From Sesamia nonagrioides (Eukaryota > Arthropoda > Insecta > Lepidoptera > Noctuidae), in the NCBI GenBank assembly GCA_017933935.1, contig JADWQK010001435.1, positions 186,001 through 250,000 on the forward strand: 64,000 nt of DNA, written 5' to 3'. The first letter of the stretch is position 1, and each line of letters starts with the position of its first letter. Of the stretch, positions 11,047 to 21,582 are shown in pieces. The position numbers were made by a program, and so were the translations under genes. Below the pieces are notes generated by a model. It was given only the letters and a program-made list of their open reading frames with translations, did no database searches and was not told where the DNA came from.

Positions 11047-13053
11047 GTTGTATGTGAATTAATGTTATATTTTCCTAAACTACACACCTACTATACAAGT
11101 TCTATTGTATTGGAACTGACTCAATTTCATTGTATCATACATGAATTGAGTCAGTCTCAGTCCAATGCGCTTGCGCTGGCGGCGCGTACCCACTGCCGCA
11201 TCGCTACGTCATCAGACAACCTTGAGAGGACTATCCTGTGATTGCATTAAGTAAACTTAAAGCCTTTTGAGGTAATAACTTATAAACTAAACGACTAAAC
11301 GCTATAATATAATACACCTTTTGTGGGATACGAACCTCGGCTTAGAGAGTCGCTAGAGACGGCAACAAGGCAGGACGAACGGGGTCAAAATATATTATTC
11401 CAGTTTGATGACATGAAGCGCGATCACCCGTTTGACACTTGACTCCAGAAAGTACGGACGACGTGGGATGGTTTCTATTGGTCTATCCATAACTATTTAA
11501 ATATTATCTCCTTCATTCTACTCCATCATAACGAGGCCAGCGTATTCGTCAATGCGTTATATGCTGAATACCAACCCCGTCAGATTTATGCGCCGCACAA
11601 GAGAAACTTTTATTAAATTTGGACGCTCTCCGGCCGCCGTATTATCCTAATGGATATCGATATTTCCTACTCAAGAACTCGATTTTGTGCAGACTTGGCG
11701 AATTTGGTTAGATTGCCACTAAAATTTGGGTTGGATTAGGTGGAAACACTGTTGACAGAATAGATTGTTTAAAATTAAGTGTATCCAGACAGCTAGTAAG
11801 AGATAATACAATTAATACTGTGTATTAATCATGCTTATATATTCCGAAGGGGTAAAGTACCTGTTCTACATATATCGCTAGACATATTAAAGACCAATGA
11901 GGAGAGCTTGTATACAGCATCATCTCTGGTAACTAATGTTTTTCACTTGTGAGATGGTGTGTTCAAGGTAACGAGGGATTTGTTATCGAGAGAAACACTT
12001 GTATAACATGTCAAATATGACACAACGACTCATTTATAAAGCTACGGAAATTCACATCTTAATGATGATGTAAACGAATGCCTCCTCAAGTTAATGACAG
12101 TTAATCACTGCCACCTCAAGTAGATTAGAAATGTTTTTCCTCCACTTGCATTAATTTTGAAGGAAGATACCCGAATAAAACAAAAACTAGATCATGTTTA
12201 GTGAGTAAACTTCAACATGATTATTAGTATAACTTTGATCTATGCGAACTATCTTAAAGCCAACAAACAAAAATATTTTACCAAATCACCTACCATTCTG
12301 AAATGCTAAGGATAAAATAAATAGAAAAACATTACAATATTCTCCTACCACTCACATTCACTCACACTGAAGGAATCCGGACCACAAAAATCTACAAATT
12401 ATAGTTTCGTGACAAATTCTCCTGTATTACCAGATATTGAAGAAGTTGTCAGAGGAATCTGGACACAGAATTGTATAAATACTTAGTCTATGCATAAATT
12501 GAACTTTTTAAAAAGACCTTATAGTTATCATTTGGTTTTTCTTTTATGAGTTTAACAGTGGTCTTTTCAGGCCTGTTGTAAGTGATCGTGAAAAAGTCAT
12601 TTTAAAATGTGTTAAGTTAACAAAAAACCGTAATGTTTCGGCCAGTTTCCTTTCTCCACACACGTATTATAAGCAGCAGACATATAGAAAAAATATTGTA
12701 TTAAAGTAGATATCGCTATAGTTAGGTGGGGAGGGACGTACACATTATTAACTAGTTGCTTAACACAATATTAGCTAGTGTCAGTTTCAGTGTCAACCCT
12801 AACTAGTAACTTTAGTTAATTGCGCGAGTTGGTTGCATGAGTTTCGGCTCATATCCGTATTTACAGTCCGGCTGAAGGTCGCGTCACATCTTGGTTATGC
12901 TCGGTCGGGTAAACTTAAACACTGTTATTTGGATTCAGAGGCCGGATCAAATGATGCTTATTTATTTTATGCTTCGGTCGTTTGTTTTTTCCTACCGATT
13001 GTATTTGTGACTAGATCGCATCGAGCAGCTTTAGTTTTTTCGGAACGTTATGA
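11047..13053. other. No recognisable gene; one inverted repeat
   Basis: At 11109-11166 an inverted repeat has a 12-bp perfect core (ACTGACTCAATT / AATTGAGTCAGT) plus imperfect extension. The rest is unassigned. The plus frame at 12833-13063 (76 codons) has no recognised motif. Confidence 0.5.
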
Positions 13054-13246
13054 CATAGAATAAAGAGAGGGAAGTAGGTTATCTCCGACCCAATCCGCGA
13101 TTTAATTGCCTACTGTCTTAGGGTTGTCACGTTTAGCAAAATTTTAATTCAGTGTCTATAAATTGGCAAAGGTCGGAAAGTTGATGACTGTTCACGCTTC
13201 GTCGGATTCGGTTGTCACCGAACCCGCTAACAAATATTTATAGACT

Positions 13247-13476
13247 ACTAGCTTTCCGCCCGCGGCTTCGCCCGCGTGGATTTCGGTTATATCGCGCTTT
13301 TTAGATTTCCCTCGGGAACATCAAATTTTTCCGGGATAAAAGGTAGCCTATGTTCTTTCTCAGGGTTTAAAGATTGTCTGTCCCAAATTTCATCAAAATC
13401 GGTTCAGAGGTTTAAGCGGGAAAGCGTAACAGACAGACAGACAGAGTTACTTTCGCATTTATAATATTAGTATGGA
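13247..13476 (+). repeat. ACTAGCTTTCC interspersed repeat, copy b
   Basis: Complete copy from ACTAGCTTTCCGCCCGCGGC to ATAATATTAGTATGGA. Contains GATTTCCCTCGGGAACATCA and a short (CAGA)n tract. Open frames inside are artefacts of the repeat. Confidence 0.85.
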
Positions 13477-13604
13477 AGAGCTTATATTTAAATTATTTGC
13501 TTAGTATTTATACATATAGTCATACACAGTTTTTTTGTATTTTTTATTTTGTAATTTATTAGTAGTTTTGTACACATAAAGGACCATATTTATTTTTATT
13601 TTTA

Positions 13605-13736
13605 ACTAGCTTTCCGCCCGCGGCTCGCCCGCGTAAATTTCGGTTATATCGCGCTTTTTAGATTTCCCTCGGGAACATCACATTTTTCCGGGATAAAAGG
13701 TAGCCTATGTCCTTTCTCGGGGTCTAAAGATTGTGT
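13605..13736 (+). repeat. ACTAGCTTTCC repeat, copy c (3' truncated)
   Basis: Starts ACTAGCTTTCCGCCCGCGGC and breaks off after GGTCTAAAGATTGTGT, where copy d begins directly. This is either a tandem arrangement or a recombination between copies. Confidence 0.8.
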
Positions 13737-13914
13737 GCTTTCCGCCCGCGTCTTCGTCCGCGTGGTGTTCGGTTATATCGCGCTTTTTAGATTTCCCTCG
13801 GGAATATCACATTTTTCCGGGATAACAGGTAGCCTATGTTTTTTCTCAGGGTCCAAAGATTGTCTGTGCCAAATTTCATCAAAATCGGTTGAGAGGTTTA
13901 GGCGGGAAAGCGTA

Positions 13915-13955
<41 letters not shown>

Positions 13956-13994
13956 TAGACAGAGTTACTTTCGCATTTATAATATTAGTATGGA
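13737..13994 (+). repeat. ACTAGCTTTCC repeat, copy d with expanded (CAGA)n
   Basis: Begins within the head (GCTTTCCGCCCGCGTCTTCG) and runs to AATATTAGTATGGAT. Its tetranucleotide tract at 13916-13959 is clearly longer than in copies b and e, indicating slippage expansion. Confidence 0.8.
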
Positions 13995-14121
13995 TTAATA
14001 CAAATTTATATAACACAAACATATCTATTAACCCTAAAAATCGTAAAACAACATAAAAATACTGACAACTGCCTCTTTGACTAATTATTTCTGTTGTTAA
14101 GATCTGAACTTTATTTATATG

Positions 14122-14351
14122 ACTAGCTTTCCGCCCGCGGCCTCGCCCGCGTGGAGTTCGGTTATATCGCGCTTTTTAGATTTCCCTCGGGAACATCAAA
14201 TTTTTCCGGGATAAACTATGTTCTTTCTCAGGGTCTAAAGATTGTCTGTGCCAAATTTCATCAAAATCGGTTGAGAGGTTTAAGCGGGAAAGCGCAACAG
14301 ACAGACAGACAGACAGACAGAGTTACTTTCGCATTTATAATATTAGTATGG
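14122..14351 (+). repeat. ACTAGCTTTCC repeat, copy e
   Basis: Near-complete copy with a small internal deletion: the AAAAGGTAGCC stretch present in other copies is missing at 14216. Ends TATTAGTATGGA. Confidence 0.8.
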
Positions 14352-15022
14352 ATTCACAAATTGTCAATTAGGTACTTACTTACTTTTAATAACGATTTTA
14401 TAACTGTAAGTAAGTAGTTACTATACCAACCTACAATAGGTACTAAGAAATCGGCATAACTAAATGTAAACAAAGCAGTAGAGCGGTAGCGGCAAATCAA
14501 CTGACAGATCAAAAGTACCTATAATCATTGATTTGTGTGAATAATAAATTCTAGTACGATGACAGGCCTACCTACTTCCCCTATCTGATAGAAAACTAAT
14601 ACTTACAACAAGAAATAAGTAAGTTCCTAAGTGGATGTCTCATCATCAAGTAAAAATTATAATCTTATAAGAATAAGTGACTTGCTTACCTTTCCTGCTC
14701 AGTAGGTAATCTGAACAGAGACAATTCTGAAATCGATGAATTAAGACACCCAAACAAACAACAATACTTTCTCCTGCGATAATCACACATTGTTCTTTAA
14801 TTTAGCTACGTAGTATTCTGTAATCTGTGATTTAGCGAATGTGCCGAAAAGCCGTGACGCGCGAACCTCGTTCCATGCTAGCCGCGACTAGCGCAGTCAT
14901 AGGCACTCTAATATTGTGTTTAGGTGTGCGTGCGGCGACGCATAGATACTATGGCGCACACATACAAGCCGCGCGCGGTCCGTTTGTATGAAGATAACGT
15001 ACTTCCCTCTCTTTATTCTATG

Positions 15023-16594
15023 GTTATGAGATGCCTTTGATTTTAACAATAGGTACTTATATGATGTTGGGGAATAGGGTATGAAATTCAGTCATGCTTC
15101 ATAGAAAAGAGAGGATCTCTGGAAGGCAACTGTCCCACGATTGAAATAACACAGAGGTTGTATACAAAGTGTATCTATTTATAAAAAAAAAAAAAATACA
15201 CAAAAAAATTTATGTATAAAAGTTGTCTTTTATATAAGTCAAACTGGCGTGAGTAAATTTAGGATATCCGACATTAAATAACGTTCTATAACTTGTTATA
15301 TTATGACCAATTAATTATTAGTATTAGGCGGAATGTTTTCTCAATAAGAAGCGCACTTAGTTTCAATAGGCTTCCTAGGGACCTGATATCGAAATCGAAA
15401 TAAGTTTCGATTTGCGGCTTTTGGCACAATCTTTTTCATGGGTAATTAACTGCTTTATTTATTACTTGTTTATATTTTTTTATATTTTTTATAGTCTTTT
15501 TCCTGCCACCTATTAGTGGAGGATTATTATTAGCTATTTTTTATATTAAATTCTTTATTGTAAGCCTTCATTAAAATAAAATAAATATATTTAGCCATGA
15601 AAGTTCAATGACTTTCCTACTTCCTAGTTTCCATCCCGCCGCTATCTTTTATCGATAACAAATTGCTGAGGGAATTGTGTTCTAATTAGAACTGGGCATC
15701 AATATAAAGAACTGCTAGATATTGCTAGCACTCTTGAGTCAGGCGTTTTTAAAATTTGTGGGATTGGATTGATAATTATAATTAAAGTATATTACCCATT
15801 CTAATTTGTTTTTATAGAATTCATAAAAATAATTATTTTATGATAGGCTGAACACTGTTTTGGTTAAGTTATGTTCGGCTCCGGCTGCCGAGAGGGCCAA
15901 CAACAGCGGCGGAGGAGCGGCTCCAGCAGTAAGAGCGGATCCGGCGGCAAAGCGCCGTCAGCAGGGGCGGTGCTGGCGGTAGCAGCGTCACCGGCAGTAG
16001 GAGCGACCTACCTAGGCACCAGTCAGCAGAAACAGCGGCAGTACCCCTGAAAGGGCTCTGGAGGCAGCGTTTTCCAAAGACTCAATATTATAAGCTGCTT
16101 ACTTGGAAGCCAGAGCTCCACTGAACACTGCTGTGCGATAATTTCTAAAGAAACCTCGGAGACCGGTGGCAGGTCGAAATTTAAATATTCCAAAATATAG
16201 ACCTGCCAACAAGAATTTTGATGAGAAGGTTGTCATAGAGACATCATCAACAATGTTGTCAAAAAATGTTATAATAATGAAAATGTGCTGTAACAATGTG
16301 AATATAAGTGGTATTAAATTAAAAAGTGCTGAGTTTGATAGGAAAAAGTGATACAGTCCTGCATAGGTACGGTTTCCGACGCTAAGGGGTCGCTAAGTCG
16401 CCGAAACTTAGGCTTGAAGTTAAGGACTGTGTCTGTGAACTGAAAAATGAGCTCTGGTGTAGTGGAATATGATCAAAACAGACCCTCATAGTAATAGAAT
16501 GCATTTTATGGCCCGTGGAAATGAATGATACATGTATAAGTATGAGTATAAATAATAAGTGTAAGTATTTATGAAGATGTACATAACATTACAC
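15023..16594. other. Unassigned DNA with a GC-rich Gly/Ser/Ala mini-ORF
   Basis: Mostly AT-rich. A GC-rich patch at 15871-16050 encodes a 59-codon plus frame (ATG 15871, TGA 16048-16050) rich in Gly, Ser, Ala, Gln and Arg (for example SGSSSKSGSGGKAPSAGA). It has no recognised domain and could be low-complexity non-coding DNA. Frames around 16099-16351 are also unrecognised. Confidence 0.35.
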
Positions 16595-16751
16595 ATTCTA
16601 CACGGGCGGTCTATGGGTTAACTGTACGCGGAAAGCTCTAGACGCCCTGCGTGTGCAGTATAATAATGGTTTTCGGGTGCTGTTATTGTGGCCTAGGTAC
16701 TGCAGTGCGTCGGGCATGTTCGCTTTGGCGCGAGTGGATGACTTTTATGCC

Positions 16752-16867
16752 TGTTGTATAGGTATGTGTAGCTACTTATATGCAGTATCACCCGTCATTC
16801 CTTAATAAATGTCAGTGCGTTGACAGCAGTCTTGCGTTTCACTTGTCCTTCGCTCTCATACCTAACA
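16752..16867 (+). repeat. 5' LTR of Mag-like element (116 bp)
   Basis: TG...CA termini (TGTTGTATAGG ... ACCTAACA), with an AATAAA signal at 16804-16809. Compared with the 3' LTR it lacks about 6 bp (TGCAGTATCACCCG against TGCAGTAGCTACGCCACCCG). Confidence 0.92.
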
Positions 16868-16885
16868 TTGGCGATGAGTACCCAC
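16868..16885 (+). promoter_or_regulatory. Probable primer binding site
   Basis: TTGGCGATGAGTACCCAC follows the 5' LTR directly, the expected position of the minus-strand primer site. TGGCGA-type sites are familiar in Mag-lineage elements. The cognate tRNA was not verified. Confidence 0.6.
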
Positions 16886-16910
16886 GTGTTTACCAAAAGA
16901 GAGAAAAAAA

Positions 16911-17270
16911 ATGTCCTCTACATTTGGAATTTTGCAAAATTTCGACCATAATGTACATACTTGGAGTATGTACAAATGCAGGTTGATGCAATGGTTCATC
17001 GCAAATGACATAAACAAGGAGAAGGACCCTGCGGGAGTGAGACGACGTGCGATTTTACTCAGCGCACTCAGCGAGGGCACGTACAAACTCGCAGCCGACC
17101 TTGCGCTGCCCAAAGAGGTACAGGACGTGCCATACGAAGATATCCTCATACTACTGGATACCCATTTCACACCGAAACAGGTTGGGTTCAGCGAGCGCCA
17201 TCGGTTTTATGCCGCTGTTCAACTTCCACGGAAAGTCCTTCGGAGTGGGCTGCCAGGCTACGTGGCCTGA
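16911..17270 (+). pseudogene. Mag-like gag, N-terminal part (frameshifted)
   Basis: Starts MSSTFGILQNFDHN at the first ATG after the leader and reads as a Gypsy Gag N-terminus through GTYKLAADLALPKE and HFTPKQVGFSERHRFYAA. Near 17220-17235 the homologous reading moves to another frame (PSEWAARLRGLTSQCNF from about 17231), so a small indel has broken gag. The end of this frame (LRSGLPGYVA) is out-of-frame sequence. Gag would form the capsid-like particle. Spacing to the 5' LTR is about 45 bp. Confidence 0.85.
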
Positions 17271-20200
17271 CGTCGCAGTGCAACTTCAATAACGTCGAGG
17301 AAATGTTAAGGGATCGGTTCATCATGGGTATGCTGCCGGGAGTAGAAAAAGAAAAGATGTACGTGCAGGAGTTGGCGGGCCTCACGCTGAGTAAGGCCGT
17401 GGAGCTGGCCGAGGGGCTGCGCAGCGCGCGCGCCGCCGCAGCCAGCGCGGCGCCTGCACCCGCGCCGGCGCATGAAGCTGATCAGTGCTTCAAAATCGAT
17501 CAGTCGCAGAGCGCCGGGCCTCGGCGTATTGGAAAAGTGAAGTGTGCGGTCTGTGGTTATACTAATCATGCAAAAGAGATGTGTCGTTTCGCAAACTATA
17601 TGTGTAGGAAATGTAAAACGAAAGGCCATCTAGCCCGTATGTGTAAAAAAATGAACTATGTTGCAAATGAGAGTGTTGATGTTAACGGCGATGACGGTAA
17701 GCTTTACAATATTTGTACTTATGACGGCGAACCAATGACTGAAGTAGTGAATGTCCGAGGAGTGCGAATGAAGTTTCAGATCGATAGCGGATCAGCTGTT
17801 ACTGCGATTTCCGAGAAAACCTACTTAAAACTATTTAAAGATGTGCCATTGATCAACACAACCAAGCGTTTATTTACATATACAGGAAATAAAATTGAAT
17901 GCATAGGAGTTGTACGGTTGCCTTTTACTTACACAGGCATTAAACATACATTAGATGTACACGTAATTCGCGACGGAGGCCCTCCACTTTTAGGTAGGGA
18001 TTTTATATCTAAATATAAACTAACAATGCTTCCATTACATTATTGCGATTATTCAAGCACCATTTGTAAACAGTTACAAAGTAAGTATCCCAGTGTTTTT
18101 TCAGATAACCTTGGGGCATTCAATAAACACAAAATTAAATTAAATTTGAAGGTAGATGCCAAACCAATTTTTTTCAAACCACGGCCTATAGCTTTTGCTT
18201 TACGCGATAAAATAGATATGGAGATCGACCGTTTGGTAAGTGCTGGTATATTAAAACCGGTCTCGTATTCAGAATATGCGTCACCTATAGTGCCGGTGTT
18301 GAAGCGTGATGGCTCGATACGTCTGTGTGCCGATTATTCAGTAACGATTAATAAGCAGTTGTTAGTTGATCAATATCCTTTGCCTACCGCGCACGAATTG
18401 TTTACAAAGCTGCACGGGGGACAGCAGTTCAGTAAGTTGGACTTGTCTCAAGCATATTCCCAGTATATTTTGGATGATGAATCACAAAAAATCACATGCA
18501 TCAATACTCATAAAGGTTTGTTTATGTACACTCGATTAGTGTTCGGCCTAGCTTGCGCACCGGCTATATTTCAGCGAATTATGGGAAGCGTGCTGTCGGG
18601 CATGGATGGAGTATTGTGCATGTTGGATGATGTGTTAGTTACGGGGGAGACCAGAGAGGTACATGTAAATAGATTACATGAAGTGTTGCGACGGTTGCAG
18701 GACGCTGGGCTTACACTTCAAAAATCCAAGTGTGATTTTTTTAAGGATGAAGTAGAATATTTAGGTTATAAAATAGATAAACATGGGTTGAAAAAATCGC
18801 CCCAAAAGGTTATAGCCATTTTAAAGGCCCCAGTCCCGAAAAATGTTGGCAACTTGCAATCATTTCTGGGTCTTGTCAATTATTATCGAAATTTTGTGCC
18901 AAACGCATCATCTATTCTTAGCCCATTATATAGGTTGCTTCAAAAGAATGGTAAATGGCTTTGGGATTTGGAACATCAAAACGCATTTAACACAATTAAA
19001 AAAATTCTTGCATCGGACCAGGTTCTGGCGCACTTTGACACAACCAAGAAAGTTATCTTAACAGTAGACGCGTCACCGAGCGGACTCGGTGCTGTGTTGT
19101 CGCAGGTGGATAGTAACGGGGAGGAGCGCCCAGTATCATATGCTTCACGTACGTTGAACGCGGCTGAACGCAGGTATTCTCAGATACAAAAGGAGGCAAC
19201 AGCCATCATATTTGGGGTACGCCGATTTCACCAATATCTATATGGTAGATCTGTTCCGTTTACACTCCGAACTGATCACAAACCGCTCATCAGTATTTTT
19301 GGGCCCCATCGTGGCATACCGGAAGTGTCGGCTAATAGGCTGCAGAGGTATGCAATATTTTTGAGTGGTTACAACTATACAATAGAATACATACGTAGTG
19401 GTAATAACTGTGCTGATTACTTATCCCGCGCGAGCATAAGCGACGACACGGAGGGCCGCTCGGCGAGCGGATTAACAGAAATTGAAGATAAGGCTACTTA
19501 TGTCAATTTTGTAGTCGACGCTAGTTTGCCTATTACACGAGATTTATTACTTGTGGAAACACAAAAAGATAAAAAATGGGCTAAAGTGGTAAAATATATT
19601 TTAAATGGTTGGCCAAGGAAAATAACCGATCCTAGTATATCCCCTTATTTTTTATGTAAAAACCAATTATCCGTAGAAGATGGTATAATCATGCGTGGCC
19701 ACAAAGTGGTCATACCAGAAGTACTGCGGAATAGAATAATGTCCGAGCTTCACCAGTCACATTTAGGCATAGTAAAATGTAAAGCTGACGCGCGAGGTAG
19801 GGTATGGTATCCGGGAATCGATAAAGCTATCGAAACAATGATCGCGAGTTGTAATATTTGCGTTCAGCTCAGGCCTTCTCCGGCGCGTGCACCGCTTGCT
19901 GCGTGGCCGCACCCTCATCAGCCCTTTTGGCGTGTACACATTGATTTCCTCTGCCCAATCAAAGGTCAGACATATTTAGTGTTAGTGGACGCGCATTCCA
20001 AATGGCCCGAAGTTTACAAAGTAAATAACACATCCTCGGCTGTAGTCATAGCCATACTATATGAATTTATGTCAAGGTTTGGTTTGATACACACGTTGGT
20101 CAGTGATAATGCTACATCTTTTGTATCCGAAGAATTCAACAATTTTTGCAAGTTAAATGGAATATCGCATGTAACATCTCCTGCTTATCACCCAGCTAGT

Positions 20201-20536
20201 AATGGTCAGGCGGAGAGCTATGTGAAAGTAGTGAAAAAGGGAATAAACTCGTGTTTAATTATGAGTAATAACCCGGACAACAGACACAAAAATTTATTAA
20301 AATATTTATTAGATTATAGGAATTCGGTTTACACTACAACAGGCTTTTCACCAGCGCAATTGGTGTTTGGTCGTAAACTTCGTTCGCGCTTAGATTTGTT
20401 GAATAAAGACGCGCCACCGCCATCATCCGACACTCTCACTAATGTAGTGAAACACAAACAGTGTTTGCAGAGTAAAGCTTACGGAGGTACAAATAAACAA
20501 TGTTATAAGGCAGGTGATAATATTATGTATAAGGTG
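17231..20536 (+). pseudogene. Mag-like gag C-terminus and pol, truncated by insertion
   Basis: One long open frame, with an internal ATG at 17303. In order: an Ala-rich linker; two zinc knuckles (CAVCGYTNHAKEMC, CRKCKTKGHLARMC); aspartic protease (FQIDSGSAVTAI); RT with LDLSQAYSQY and LVFGLACAPAIFQRIM; RNase H with VILTVDASPSGLGAVLSQ; integrase with an H-H-C-C finger (HQSHLGIV ... CNICVQ) and D-D-E core (VHIDF, LVSDNATSF, SNGQAESY). The active site normally YLDD reads MLDD (Met codon at 18620-18622). At 20537 the frame runs into the inner element's LTR, adding about 34 LTR-encoded residues before a stop at 20636-20638. The missing tail lies at 27645-28136. Confidence 0.92.
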
Positions 20537-20736
20537 TGTAAGATTCGCTGTTCTCTCATTTTGAAAAGTGGCAACACTCCTCCCGTTGGTTCGTTCATTC
20601 GTTCGTGTAACGGGGCATTCTTGGGCAGGCAGCGCTAGCGTCTGGTTGTAAGAAGTGTTGTGAGAAAATTATCTAGTGATCAATAAACGACAGTTAAACT
20701 CCATATGCTGAAGTCTCATTCTGGATAAACCCTACA
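20537..20736 (+). repeat. 5' LTR of inner Gypsy element (200 bp)
   Basis: TGTAAGATTCGCTG ... AACCCTACA. Contains CGTTGGTTCGTTCATTCGTT and an AATAAA signal at 20682-20687. Sequence identical by eye to 27441-27640. Confidence 0.95.
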
Positions 20737-21582
20737 ACTCAGAAATTGGGAAACGAAGACATTAATAAATGTAAGTAAACGCCTACAATATATATGATTC
20801 TGATATTGGTTTTAATTCTAAATGTAACAGTGACTTCGTTCTATTTGAAAAATTGTTATTCTATTTTTCATTCCGAATGTGATTGGCTTTATTTTATTTC
20901 TGTAAACCAAACAATTCTTAAGTTTGATTTAGTGAATAGGAATACTAAAAGAGATGGCTTAACGGCTACTCCTAACACGAATAGAAATTTCACACTAACC
21001 CGCAATGTTTAAGTATTCATCCATAACGGTTATCAAAACGATTTATTTCTGAAACCACATGGTTATAACCGGATAAGTAACACTAACACTTCGGGCGCAC
21101 AACCCCACTACATATTTTGTGTCTGTCAAGGTAGACAAACATTTTTTTTTTTTTTTTTTGGTTACCTGCTCGATGCATTATAAACTAATCTAGACAGAAT
21201 TGTTTAACTACTTACGAATATTTAGCGCAACTAAGATCCGTTTTAGATGCGTTGATCATTTCAACCAATGGTCGGTGAATACTGTATTTAATCATAACTT
21301 ATTTGGATAAGTAGTTTAGGTTTTACAACATAATACTTATATTATTGTGATTTTTATGAGCAGTTACACCTTAATAGATATTTATTTCAAGTACTTCAGT
21401 GCAAAATCGCCAGTGGAAAAGCACAGTTATAAAAAAGAAAGAAAAGGGGAAGAAGGGGAAAAAGGAGAAAGAAAGAAAAAAAAAATGTTGCAGACACATT
21501 GAAATGCCTACTAGATTTATTCTTTACGCTACGAAATCTCGTTCTCGAAATAATCATAGGTAGTTTAAGTAAAGGCATTTTG
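20737..21582 (+). other. Leader of inner Gypsy element
   Basis: About 850 bp of non-coding leader. ACTCAGAAATTGGGAAACGA at the LTR edge is the expected primer-site position, but I cannot name the tRNA. A T run lies at 21144-21160, and a long purine-rich stretch (GAAAGAAAAGGGGAAGAAGG type) at about 21430-21486 just before the coding region. Confidence 0.7.

Larger units (their letters stand above)
13054..15022. repeat. Inverted repeat pair bounding a repeat cluster
   Basis: CATAGAATAAAGAGAGGGAA plus 11 further bases (13054-13084) recurs as its reverse complement at 14992-15022, with one mismatch in 31. The enclosed ~1.9 kb contains four copies of the ACTAGCTTTCC repeat and no transposase. It may be termini of a DNA element or two unrelated copies of one repeat. 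Confidence 0.5.

Noticed and set aside
13735..13998. Plus frames in the 13.2-14.4 kb cluster sharing FGYIALFRFPSG
   Set aside because: Same frame recurs because the interspersed repeat recurs; not a gene family.
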